Positions 1 to 6,863 of a stretch of 7,616 bases of DNA are shown here, piece after piece (positions within the stretch are counted from its first letter, which is position 1; every line of letters begins with the position of its first letter). The stretch comes from an archaeon (lineage in GTDB: Archaea > Aenigmatarchaeota > Aenigmatarchaeia > GW2011-AR5 > GCA-2688965). The notes beneath the pieces are model-generated. The model did not search any database and had not been told where the DNA came from. It saw only the letters and a list, made by a program, of their open reading frames with translations. The position numbers and the translations under genes are program-made. The stretch spans positions 4,219 to 11,834 of the forward strand of contig NZEE01000032.1 in the NCBI GenBank assembly GCA_002688965.1. Reading direction: 5' to 3'.

Positions 1-15
1 AAGGAAAAGAAGTAA
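1..15 (+). CDS. 3' end of an upstream gene (partial)
   Basis: Frame 1 reads Lys-Glu-Lys-Lys then TAA at 13-15. The stop overlaps the ATG of the next gene (TAATG), a typical translationally coupled phage junction. Too little is present to say what the protein is. The same purine-rich bases (AAGGA at 1-5) probably serve as the ribosome binding site of the next gene. Confidence 0.4.
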   Translation, partial: KEKK

Positions 16-1019
16 TGCCGGCACAAAGTAAATCTCAGCAACGTTTTATGGGCATGGTTCACGCCGTGCAGACGGGAGAGTTGAACTCATCTGATGCTTC
101 TAAATCTGTTGTAGATGCGGCTAAAAATATGAAGAAAGACGACGTTACGGATTTTGCTGAAACGAAACATAAAGGTCTTCCTGAAGAAAAAAAGAAAACA
201 AAGTATCCATCTCCACCTGAAGGAGACTCTAGAGGACAAAAAATTGCAGGGCTATTAGATCCTGTTAAAGATACATTAGCAAATGATATATGATTTGAGA
301 CTGCAAGTGGTTACAGATTACGGCCGCCTATTAAAAATTATATATTATTTACTTTACGTAAAATTTTACCCCTAGAATTAGTGGATAAAATATTTATTAT
401 TGGTTCTATTACAGGCCATAAGTATAAAGATACATCAGATGTTGATATCAACGTCTATTTAAAGAAGGAGATAGGACCAGAAGATGTTAAACATTATCAC
501 ACAAAAGCTAGAGCATTTAATGAGAAAAATGCACCTGGTACACGTCATCCAGTGAATTTCTACATTAGTGATTTCAAGGAGACTGAACCTTTTAAATGAG
601 CTAAGTTTGGTGTATATAGTGTACTGGATGATTTATGGATAAATCAACCTACACCTAAAGAAGAGTTACTCGATCCAAAAATTGAGTTTCATAAGGAATT
701 AAACACTGCTAAAATATTTGCAAGAAATTTCACACGAATGGTTCATGAATATGCACAGGATCTAGTAGACTATAAAGAGTTATCTAATGATCCAGATGCT
801 GAACGTCGCTTAATTTCGAAACGAAATGAATTAAATTCAGATTTAATGCGTTTAGTGGAAGAAGAGAAGAGATTACATGAAGATCGTGAGTTTGTGTACC
901 GCAAAGGATGAGGAGTTCCTAGAAAGTCATTTCGAAACTTGTTATATAAATTAATCGAGCATAATCAGTATGGCAGCGTACTAAATCAGCTCAAATCATA
1001 CCGACACCGTGAAGAATAA
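15..1019 (+). CDS. DUF3008-type domain fused to nucleotidyltransferase-fold protein, TGA read as Trp
   Basis: A 334-residue protein if TGA is Trp at 291, 597 and 909 (residues 93, 195, 299); it ends at TAA 1017-1019. Residues 1-65 match the small phage/bacterial DUF3008 family: a MPAQSKSQQRFMGMV start and the phrase FAETKHKGLPEEK. After Trp93 comes a second domain with GS at 130-131 and the DVD pair Asp142/Asp144 in the TSDVDINV segment, the metal-binding signature of the pol-beta-like nucleotidyltransferase fold. The usual third carboxylate is not obvious: the candidate strand HPVNFYI has Asn181, so activity is uncertain. Residues from about 210 are charged and helical, ending in a basic segment (GVPRKSFRNLLYKLIEH). 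The second domain has no plausible start of its own after the TGA, which favours one fused protein. TGG is used once as well. The substrate is unknown. Confidence 0.75.
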
Positions 1020-1254
1020 AAAACGATGAGTACCACGCAAAAAACATAAAAGAGTAAAGGATCCTGCAAAAGGAGTTGCCGTAACCGTTTTTAATAATAA
1101 TATTGAAGAAGCTTTACGCCGATTTAAAAAGAAAGTTGAAGAAGCTCAAATTCTTGAAACCTTTCGAAATAATCAGTTTTTTGAAAAGCCTTCTGTTGTT
1201 AAACGTAGAAAGAAAAAGGCGCGCATCGCTCTAAATAAACGAACGGGGAAATAA
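1009..1254 (+). CDS. rpsU: Phage-encoded ribosomal protein S21 (bS21)
   Basis: The frame encodes a small, very basic protein with the bS21 pattern: VAVTVFNNNIEEALRRFKKK (residues 23-42), then FFEKPSVVKRRKKKA (57-71), corresponding to the ALRRFKR and FYEKP-x-x-x-RKR signatures of bacterial S21. S21 sits on the 30S platform near the 16S rRNA 3' end and helps initiation; phage copies are thought to tune ribosomes toward phage mRNAs. The TAA at 1252-1254 abuts the terminase ATG. The start is uncertain. A GTG at 1009 gives 81 residues with TGA 1027 read as Trp7, overlapping the previous gene by 11 bases, but without a clear ribosome binding site. Alternatively the ATG at 1026 would reach this frame only through a +1 shift or a one-base error in the A6 run at 1039-1044. 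Confidence 0.82.
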
Positions 1255-2820
1255 ATGGCAAAAATTGTTGATTTAAAAGCAAGTGAGTTTGCTGAAGCTT
1301 TTCTTTATCTCAATGGGCATCAATTTTCATTGAATGATTACCCACATATGCGTGCGGTATATAATTGTAATAAAGATAAAGTAGTTTTAAAGTTTAGTAG
1401 ACAGACTGCTAAATCTACTACTTTAGCTAATATTATGGTAACTAATAGTGTTACACGACCTCATTTTAAATCTCTATTTATATCTCCGTCTGTAGATCAG
1501 ACTAAAGTATTTTCTCATGATAGAGTAAATCCTGTGATTGAGGGTAGTCCATTTATTAAAAAGAATTATTTAAATTCTCAGCTAATTCAGAATGTTTTTA
1601 TGAAGCAATTATTAAATGGCTCACGAATGTACTTACGTTATGCTAATTTAAATGCTGATAGAGTACGTGGATACTCTGCTGATATGTGTCTCTTTGACGA
1701 GATTCAGGATCAATTTGAAGATAATATTCCCGTTATTGAGGAGACAATGAGTCGGTCTATGTATAAACGGAGTTGGTTTTCTGGCACACCAAAATTAACT
1801 ATTGGACCATTAGAGGACCGATGGGAGCTTTCAAATAAGTGTGAATGAATTCCTAAGTGTGAGCATTGTAATCGTTATAACATTCTAGGTGAGGATAATA
1901 TTGGTAAAGAAGGACTGATCTGTGAAGAGTGTGGAAGATCCTTAAATGCGAGAGCTGGACAATGAATTCAGACTGGAGATAAAGATGCATATTTTACGGG
2001 ATTTCGTGTTTGCCTATTACACTTTCATAAGGCCCCTTGGGTTGATTGAAATAGAGATGTGATTCAGAAAATGGAAACACAATCTAAAAATATTTTTTTT
2101 AATGAGACTTTAGCATTACCTTATGATTCAGGTTCGGTTCCTATTACTAGAGGTGAGTTAGAAAAATGTATGATAGGTCGTGAATGGTCACCGGAGTTAC
2201 ATGACTCATCTGAGGCCGGAACTACTGGAACAGCAATTAATATTATGGGTATTGATTATGGCCCTGTAAATTCAGACCAATCTTACACGTGTATTTCTAT
2301 TGTTCGGGTGATCGATAATGATAAGTTTGAAGTTATGTGGGGTAAACGGTATGTTGGAAAAGAGGCTGAGTTTAGTTTTATTCATGAAGAGATCCCTAAA
2401 TTAATGGCGAAGTGAAAATGTGCACATTTATGTGCTGATTACGGAATGGGCGAAGCTTCTAATTCAGTACTGCGTAAGGAGTTAGGTATACAGAAAGTTA
2501 TTTCTTATCAGCATTTACCATCCCAACATGAGCTGGTTAGATGAAATAGTAAAATGCCAGCATATACATTAAATAGGACACAAGTAATGGCAAATGTTTT
2601 TGAAAAATTTAGACGACAAAAAATAATTTTACCTAAACCCCATCATCAATTAGATGAGTTAATACAAGATATTTTAAACATTCAAATTGATTATAGCTTA
2701 GAAACTAATAAAGTACGCTATATTAATAAAGGTCCGGATGATTTTTTCCATGCAACTCTATTCGCTTTGCTTGGTGCCGAGCTTATGACAGGACTAAATA
2801 CATTTAAATCTATTGGATAA
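1255..2820 (+). CDS. terL: Terminase large subunit (TerL), TGA read as Trp five times
   Basis: A 521-residue DNA-packaging motor, usual length for the family. ATPase motifs: Walker A-like SRQTAKST (residues 48-55, with Ala52 where Gly is usual), Walker B CLFDE with Asp148/Glu149, and SGTP (176-179), the motif III position. A zinc-ribbon-like insert follows, with CEHC (202-205) and CEEC (223-226) pairs. The RNase H-fold nuclease shows GIDYG (Asp334), CADYG (Asp395) and PDDFFHA (Asp495/496). In-frame TGA codons lie at 1846, 1963, 2047, 2413 and 2542 (Trp198, 237, 265, 387, 430), beside five TGG Trp codons. Both ATPase and nuclease halves stay intact only if all five TGA are read through. The ATG follows GGGG at 1245-1248 and directly abuts the S21 stop. 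TAA ends the gene. No small terminase subunit is recognised here. Confidence 0.95.
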
Positions 2821-2827
2821 ATAATCC

Positions 2828-2856
2828 TTGACAAGATCCCAACTAAATACTATATT
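2828..2856 (+). promoter_or_regulatory. Sigma70-type promoter, TTGACA-N17-TATATT
   Basis: A perfect -35 hexamer TTGACA at 2828-2833 is followed after exactly 17 bases by TATATT at 2851-2856, one mismatch from the -10 consensus. It lies in the 44-base gap between terminase and the next gene. The predicted start point, about 7 bases past the -10, falls at 2863-2864, only a base or two before the ATG at 2865. It would drive the head gene block separately from the terminase unit. Confidence 0.7.
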
Positions 2857-2864
2857 GAAACACG

Positions 2865-3866
2865 ATGAATAATCCTTATGATCTAGAACAGCTAGGCAAA
2901 GAAGCTGCTTTAAGCTATATTAGCGATAATGTAACGCTAAATGACTCTATCCTAAAGACAGCTCAAAACCATAATTTGAACCGTCAACAGGTAAATAGAG
3001 TTGTTGAGTCTGCTAATGTTGACGCTTATTTACATTTAATTAAAAAAGCTGAAGATAACTATGTTGACTTTCCCCTTGCAGATTCCGCTACCATATATAG
3101 TAACCTAAGTTATCAAGAATCCTTACCTAAATCCTCTAACGATTACGAAGCTCCCCCTACTAAAACTGCAACCTTTAATTTATTTAACATAGAAGATGCT
3201 GAATTTGAAAAAACAGCGTCTGCTAAAATAAGATATGGCCAGTTACGGAAAGAGGCTAGTGAAGTTGAAGGAAAATGTAATTATATATATGACCAAGCTG
3301 AACTTACTCGTGGAGAGTTTATTGAGAATTATAATAATTTATGGAACTTTACGAAACAAGCCGTTTTACAAGAAGAGAATTTAAATAATGTATTTAGTAT
3401 TATAAAAGAGGCCGCTCCTTCATATAGTCAATATATTAAAGATGATTTTTCAGATTATATGAAAGAAACAATGCGTCATATTGATATTACTAAAGAAGCT
3501 GCTTATACTGGAATTATTAATCCAAAATCAAATATTTATAATACCGCAAAAGAATTAGAGTATTTAGGCGATCGCTATGTAAAAATTGCAAGCGCTTTTA
3601 AACATTACATTGATCAATATAATGTTCTTCGTAAGGAAGCAGGAGCATTAGGTGGACTTAAAAAATTAATAGTTGGTGCAGGCCAAACTATCACAGGAAC
3701 AACCACTGCAATTTTAAAAGGAATGGCTAAAAATAAAGGCCTAGTTCTGGCTGGTATTGGTGGAGCAGCAGCCTATCAAGTTGGCAAGTCAAAAGGTAGA
3801 CGAAGTCAAGGCGAAATTTTACAGGCTAAAATGCTACCTGCCAAATATAGGAATATACAATATTAA
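2865..3866 (+). CDS. Uncharacterised head-region protein with repeated K-x-A motifs and hydrophobic C-terminus
   Basis: 333 residues, no recognised family. Residues 1-260 are largely helical and charged, and carry eleven Lys-x-Ala triplets (Lys12, 31, 60, 100, 116, 129, 164, 181, 210, 240, 257), mostly with a hydrophobic residue two places before the Lys, as in LRKEA, IIKEA and FEKTA. Residues 262-306 are Gly/Ala-rich and hydrophobic with two membrane-like stretches (LIVGAGQTITGTTTAIL and GLVLAGIGGAAAYQVG), followed by a basic tail (KSKGRRSQ). The one Trp is TGG. There is no Shine-Dalgarno sequence before the ATG; the promoter just upstream implies a leaderless message. The gene ends TAA, immediately followed by the next ATG. 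Position between terminase and protease suggests a virion or assembly protein; an internal or ejected head protein is possible. It does not look like a typical portal, being too short and lacking recognisable features. Confidence 0.85.
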   Translation: MNNPYDLEQLGKEAALSYISDNVTLNDSILKTAQNHNLNRQQVNRVVESANVDAYLHLIKKAEDNYVDFPLADSATIYSNLSYQESLPKSSNDYEAPPTKTATFNLFNIEDAEFEKTASAKIRYGQLRKEASEVEGKCNYIYDQAELTRGEFIENYNNLWNFTKQAVLQEENLNNVFSIIKEAAPSYSQYIKDDFSDYMKETMRHIDITKEAAYTGIINPKSNIYNTAKELEYLGDRYVKIASAFKHYIDQYNVLRKEAGALGGLKKLIVGAGQTITGTTTAILKGMAKNKGLVLAGIGGAAAYQVGKSKGRRSQGEILQAKMLPAKYRNIQY

Positions 3867-4361
3867 ATGAATAAATCTTTTACAGATGAGATTAAGAAAC
3901 ATGCGTTCCGTTTTGGAGCTAAACCTTCATGGCATAAAAATATTGGTGGATTTGCCGCTAAAGGTGCTTTAATTGCTGCAGGAGCTCTTGGTACAGAAAT
4001 GATTGCTGAAGGTACCATTGACTGGTGGCGTGAGCGTAGGAAAAATAGAGAACGCGGACCATTATTTGAGAAGATTATTGAACAGCATAAAGAATTAAAA
4101 GAATACCCATATGCAAAGGTACTACAGTATTTTGATACACTATTTGCCTTTTCACCAAGTTTAGCTAGGGATCCATTAGCTGCTGGCGCATTTATACGTC
4201 AAGCTATTAGAATGGATGAGTTTGGAGGCCCTGGACATGAAACAATTAAAAATTTAGCAACTATAGAAAAATCACAAACAGAAATTGACGAAAAAGGCAA
4301 GCCCAGATATAAATCAGTTGGAGCGTTTGGTAGCGTCGCTAAAGATATCTGGCCATCTTAG
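3867..4361 (+). CDS. Uncharacterised head-region protein with one hydrophobic segment
   Basis: 164 residues starting directly after the previous TAA and ending in TAG. The N-terminus has IKKHAFRFGAKP, with one Lys-x-Ala motif at Lys11. Residues 26-49 form a Gly/Ala-rich hydrophobic stretch (GGFAAKGALIAAGALG) that could cross a membrane. It is followed by a WWRERRKNRER basic patch (53-63). The C-terminal half (PLFEKIIEQHKELKEY, then FAFSPSLARDPLAAGAFIRQ) looks like a compact helical domain. All four Trp codons are TGG. I do not recognise the family. The hydrophobic-then-basic layout resembles the end of the preceding protein, and immediate stop-start adjacency suggests coupled translation. Confidence 0.85.
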   Translation: MNKSFTDEIKKHAFRFGAKPSWHKNIGGFAAKGALIAAGALGTEMIAEGTIDWWRERRKNRERGPLFEKIIEQHKELKEYPYAKVLQYFDTLFAFSPSLARDPLAAGAFIRQAIRMDEFGGPGHETIKNLATIEKSQTEIDEKGKPRYKSVGAFGSVAKDIWPS

Positions 4362-4375
4362 TCATTTTTTAATAA

Positions 4376-4381
4376 AAGGGG
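4376..4381 (+). promoter_or_regulatory. Ribosome binding site AAGGGG that fixes a TTG start
   Basis: AAGGGG lies six bases before the TTG at 4388. No ATG or GTG start is available in frame before the conserved protease region, and TTG followed by Asp-Lys-Ile-Leu gives a natural N-terminus. Confidence 0.65.
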
Positions 4382-4387
4382 AATTTT

Positions 4388-6187
4388 TTGGATAAAATTT
4401 TAGAATATGAGTATGGAGATCATAGCTCTGAAGTTTTTACGTTAATCCATCCTGGGTTTTTGTCCAAGGTGGCTTCTTCGTATTCGGACGAGTTAAAGGA
4501 CTTTATATCGGTGTTGACTAAAAGGCCCGGTTTTACTTACGCCCTTGTCAATGCTATGTCTGCTGGAGAACACTATGGCTCAAATAGAAACGGCGACTAT
4601 TTCCCCGTTAAAGCTCTAAAAGAGTATCATAAAACATTTGAGACCAACGGCCATGTATACAAACATCACATCAATAAAGACCCACGCAAAGCTATGGGTC
4701 GTGTGGCGTTTTCTCATTATAACCCGTCCATGAATCGTGTAGAGCTCATCCTAGAGCTCAGCGATGAGAAGGCCGAACCTGTAGTAGCCCGATTAAATAA
4801 GGGTGAACTACCAGCAGTGTCTATGGGATGTAAAGTTCCATATGACGTTTGTTCTATATGTGGCAACCGGGCCAAAACTTTAGCATTTTATTGTAAGCAT
4901 CTTAAGGATGAGATGAATAAAGTGTACGATGATGGACGTAGAGTTTGCGCCATCAACACAATGCCTAAGTTCTTTGATCTTAGTATTGTAACCATACCTG
5001 CTGATACTACAGCAGGATTTTTATCAAAAGTAGCGAGTGCTCAACCTCAATTGAGTGCTGCATTAGGTGTAGAGTTTAATAAAGCTGGAGATTTAATATC
5101 TGAAAGCGATATTAAAAAGAAAATTACTGCCCCTGCTGATGTTACTTTCAGTAAAGATCCAGATAATTTAGTATCGAGTAGTCAAAGAAAGCTTCCTGAT
5201 TCAGTGATGAAGGAGCTATCTAAGCATGCTTTTGCAGACGTACTGTCAAGCATGTTAGTCATGAAAATGATGCCCTCCAGGTCTGATTTTCAAAAATTAG
5301 CTTTATATTGCTCAGGTCATAAGGATATTGCCGATAAGCTAGATAAAGCTGGAATTATTTTTGATGCAGATTTGGATGCTACTGCTGACGTGACGGATCT
5401 TAGTGCCTCTAATTTTAATATTAAAGTCGCTAATATTTTAAAGACCTCAGTAGCAGACCTAAGTTTAAGTAAACCGTTGATAATATCTAGAGCACTTGAG
5501 AAAGTAGCGTATCCGTTTGGTAACAGTGGAAAAGAAACTAACACTAAACAACGTGAAAAAAATGCTCCAGATTTAGAAGCTCTACGAGCCTTACTGGAAG
5601 AATATGGATTAATGCCAAAAGGTAAGGAAATTAGTGAGCAAGAATGGGATAATTGGAATAAGCAATTAGGTAACGAACCTCCTTCTTGGAGAAAATTTAT
5701 CTTTGGAAGTTCTGAAGATCCAACATTTAAACCTCATAAAAGTCCTTTAGGGGCCTTAACAGGAATAGGAGCTGGCTATGCTGGCTATGCTAGACTTGTA
5801 AGTGGTCCTGAATCAGTTGGTGTAAAAGCTATTTTAGCTCGAAATCCGTGAATCATGCCCCTCATTGTAGGAGCTGGTACGCTGAGTTCATTGGCAATGC
5901 AAAATACGTATTTTCGTAAATCCGCTAGTCGGTCCGTTATGGTACCGAGTTTGTTTGTAACGGTTCCACTAAGTTATTTAATGGCCGGAAAAGCTGAAGC
6001 AGATGTACGCCGTGATAAAGCGATATCGCGAACGGATAATTTCGTAAGAAAGCATCCGTTCTTAACAGCAATAGGAATGAGTGGTGGGTTATCAACTGGA
6101 TTAAGGCTTATAAAACGGGCGGAAGTGTTATCACAAATGGATTCTGGTTCTCTCGATAAGATGTATAACCAGTTAATCATTAACTAA
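4388..6187 (+). CDS. Prohead (capsid maturation) protease with zinc-finger-like insert and long C-terminal extension
   Basis: 599 residues from a TTG start, with TGA 5849-5851 read as Trp488; TAA ends it. Residues 1-215 carry the HK97-type/herpes assemblin-like protease signatures: YKHHINKDP with candidate catalytic His93 or His94, LPAVSMG with candidate nucleophile Ser145 about 51 residues later, and FFDLSIVTIPADTTA (195-209), matching the conserved SLVTxPA strand. Between these, CSIC (155-158) and CKH (169-171) could bind zinc. The remaining 380 residues are unusual: a helical region with several K-x-A motifs (eight in the whole protein, including FLSKVAS at both 24-30 and 211-217), then Gly/Ala-rich hydrophobic stretches near 455-470, 490-503 and 518-533. 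No ribosome binding site precedes the ATG at 5855, so a separate second gene is unlikely. It would cleave scaffold and head proteins, perhaps itself. Confidence 0.88.
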
Positions 6188-6196
6188 AAAAAGAAT

Positions 6197-6202
6197 AAGG
6201 AG
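6197..6202 (+). promoter_or_regulatory. Ribosome binding site AAGGAG
   Basis: AAGGAG sits ten bases before the ATG at 6213, a slightly long spacing. It lies in the only gap (6188-6212) between the protease and the acidic protein gene. Confidence 0.6.
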
Positions 6203-6212
6203 ATTAGTAATT

Positions 6213-6863
6213 ATGGCTAAAGGACTTAACATAGACGAAATTCTTGCTTCTTTAGAGCAGGAAAAAACTGCTGAAGAAACATTCGCAGAAGGCGTAAGTT
6301 CCGAAGAAAAAGTAGTAGAAACAGCTGACTCCAATGCTGAAGTTGTTGAAACTCCAGCTCCTAAAGCCGATGCTGAAGAAACTACTAAATCTGAAGAAAA
6401 AACTGCTGAGTCTACTGATGAGACGCACGATGATGCTGAGCTTGAAAAAGCTGCAGCTGAAATGGACGCTCAAGGTAGAATTATGGCTAAAGCGTTCATG
6501 GATGAACTTCAGAAGATTGCTGTTGGTGACAGTGGATATATTCCACACGCTGACGATGCAAAAAAAGGCGTTAATGAACTTGTTAAAGGCGATGTACCTG
6601 AAGGTGGAAAAGTGGATGCTGTTGTAGCAAAACTTCAAGAACTAGAAGGCGCGTCTAGAGCAGGATCATACGTACAACATGGTGATCAACCAGTTCCAGC
6701 TGCACCGAAAGCTGTAGATGAAACTTTTGGATCAACTGCCTCCGACATGGGTAAAGCTGCAGAAGCAACTGCTTCTGAAGAAGAAACTCCTGAAGGAAGA
6801 ATAGTTGGTGCCTTATATGACTCATATTTTGGCACTCCAGAGGAGGGTTCAGAAAATGAGTAA
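6213..6863 (+). CDS. Acidic scaffold-like protein
   Basis: 216 residues, strongly acidic, low in hydrophobic residues and without Trp or Cys. Residues 18-85 are Glu/Ala/Thr-rich and probably disordered. A helical module GRIMAKAFMDELQKIA lies at 88-103; its GxIMAxxFxxEL core recurs in the next protein. K-x-A motifs occur at Lys18, 63, 79, 101 and 181. A 14-base direct repeat (6261-6274 and 6396-6409) encodes the same EKTAE peptide. The tail GRIVGALYDSYFGTPEEG is another short ordered piece. Charge, low complexity and position between a prohead protease and a probable capsid gene suggest a scaffold or core protein that is cleaved, but no family is recognised. ATG has AAGGAG upstream; the TAA overlaps the start region of the next gene. 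Confidence 0.85.
   Translation: MAKGLNIDEILASLEQEKTAEETFAEGVSSEEKVVETADSNAEVVETPAPKADAEETTKSEEKTAESTDETHDDAELEKAAAEMDAQGRIMAKAFMDELQKIAVGDSGYIPHADDAKKGVNELVKGDVPEGGKVDAVVAKLQELEGASRAGSYVQHGDQPVPAAPKAVDETFGSTASDMGKAAEATASEEETPEGRIVGALYDSYFGTPEEGSENE
6261..6409 (+). repeat. Two copies of a 14-base direct repeat encoding EKTAE
   Basis: GAAAAAACTGCTGA occurs at 6261-6274 and 6396-6409 inside the acidic protein gene. The identical bases keep the same frame and repeat the Lys-Thr-Ala motif, so the repeat may reflect duplication of a short peptide element in a low-complexity coding region. Confidence 0.6.
6841..6846 (+). promoter_or_regulatory. Ribosome binding site AGGAGG choosing the ATG at 6856
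   Basis: AGGAGG lies nine bases before ATG 6856, inside the end of the preceding gene. It makes this start much more likely than the in-frame ATG at 6805, which would overlap the upstream gene by nearly 60 bases. Confidence 0.7.

Larger units (their letters stand above)
291..5851 (+). other. Ten in-frame TGA codons read as tryptophan
   Basis: TGA triplets interrupt otherwise continuous frames at 291, 597, 909 (first gene), 1027 (S21, start-dependent), 1846, 1963, 2047, 2413, 2542 (terminase) and 5849 (protease). No TAA or TAG interrupts them. All complete genes end in TAA or TAG. Contexts suit Trp: next to the CxxC pair of the terminase zinc insert, in PWVD-Trp-NRDV, and in KG-Trp-GVPRKSF. 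Trp (code 4) fits these better than Gly (code 25). Confidence 0.9.

Noticed and set aside
381..599. A 72-residue stand-alone nucleotidyltransferase fragment starting at GTG 381
   Set aside because: The frame is open on both sides apart from TGA, and starting at 381 would cut off the beginning of the nucleotidyltransferase domain.
291..2544. TGA read as glycine (code 25)
   Set aside because: Contexts such as PWVD-x-NRDV and the positions beside the CxxC pairs favour an aromatic residue; formal alignment would settle it.
1255..2820. Terminase as a decayed pseudogene broken into several small genes
   Set aside because: All breaks are TGA, both ATPase and nuclease motifs are intact across the pieces, the frame never shifts, and the internal pieces lack ribosome binding sites.
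5317..5544. Minus-strand open frame inside the protease gene
   Set aside because: Lies wholly opposite a well-supported gene, has no ribosome binding site or recognisable motif.
5974..6180. Minus-strand open frame opposite the protease C-terminus
   Set aside because: Composition is that of a reverse-complement shadow and it fully overlaps a coding region.
5855..6187. A separate 110-residue gene after the protease
   Set aside because: It is in the same frame, one codon after a TGA, without any ribosome binding site; with TGA as Trp it is simply the protease C-terminus.
6334..6627. Plus-strand Leu/Lys-rich open frame overlapping the acidic protein
   Set aside because: An out-of-frame shadow of the same repetitive Glu/Ala/Lys codons, without its own ribosome binding site.
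6252..6638. Minus-strand 128-residue Phe/Ser-rich open frame
   Set aside because: It is the antisense of GAA/GCT-rich codons in the acidic protein gene; the Phe/Ser runs are produced by that bias.
6805..6855. Upstream ATG at 6805 as start of the second acidic protein
   Set aside because: The extra residues would be an out-of-frame reading of the preceding gene; AGGAGG at 6841-6846 points to ATG 6856.
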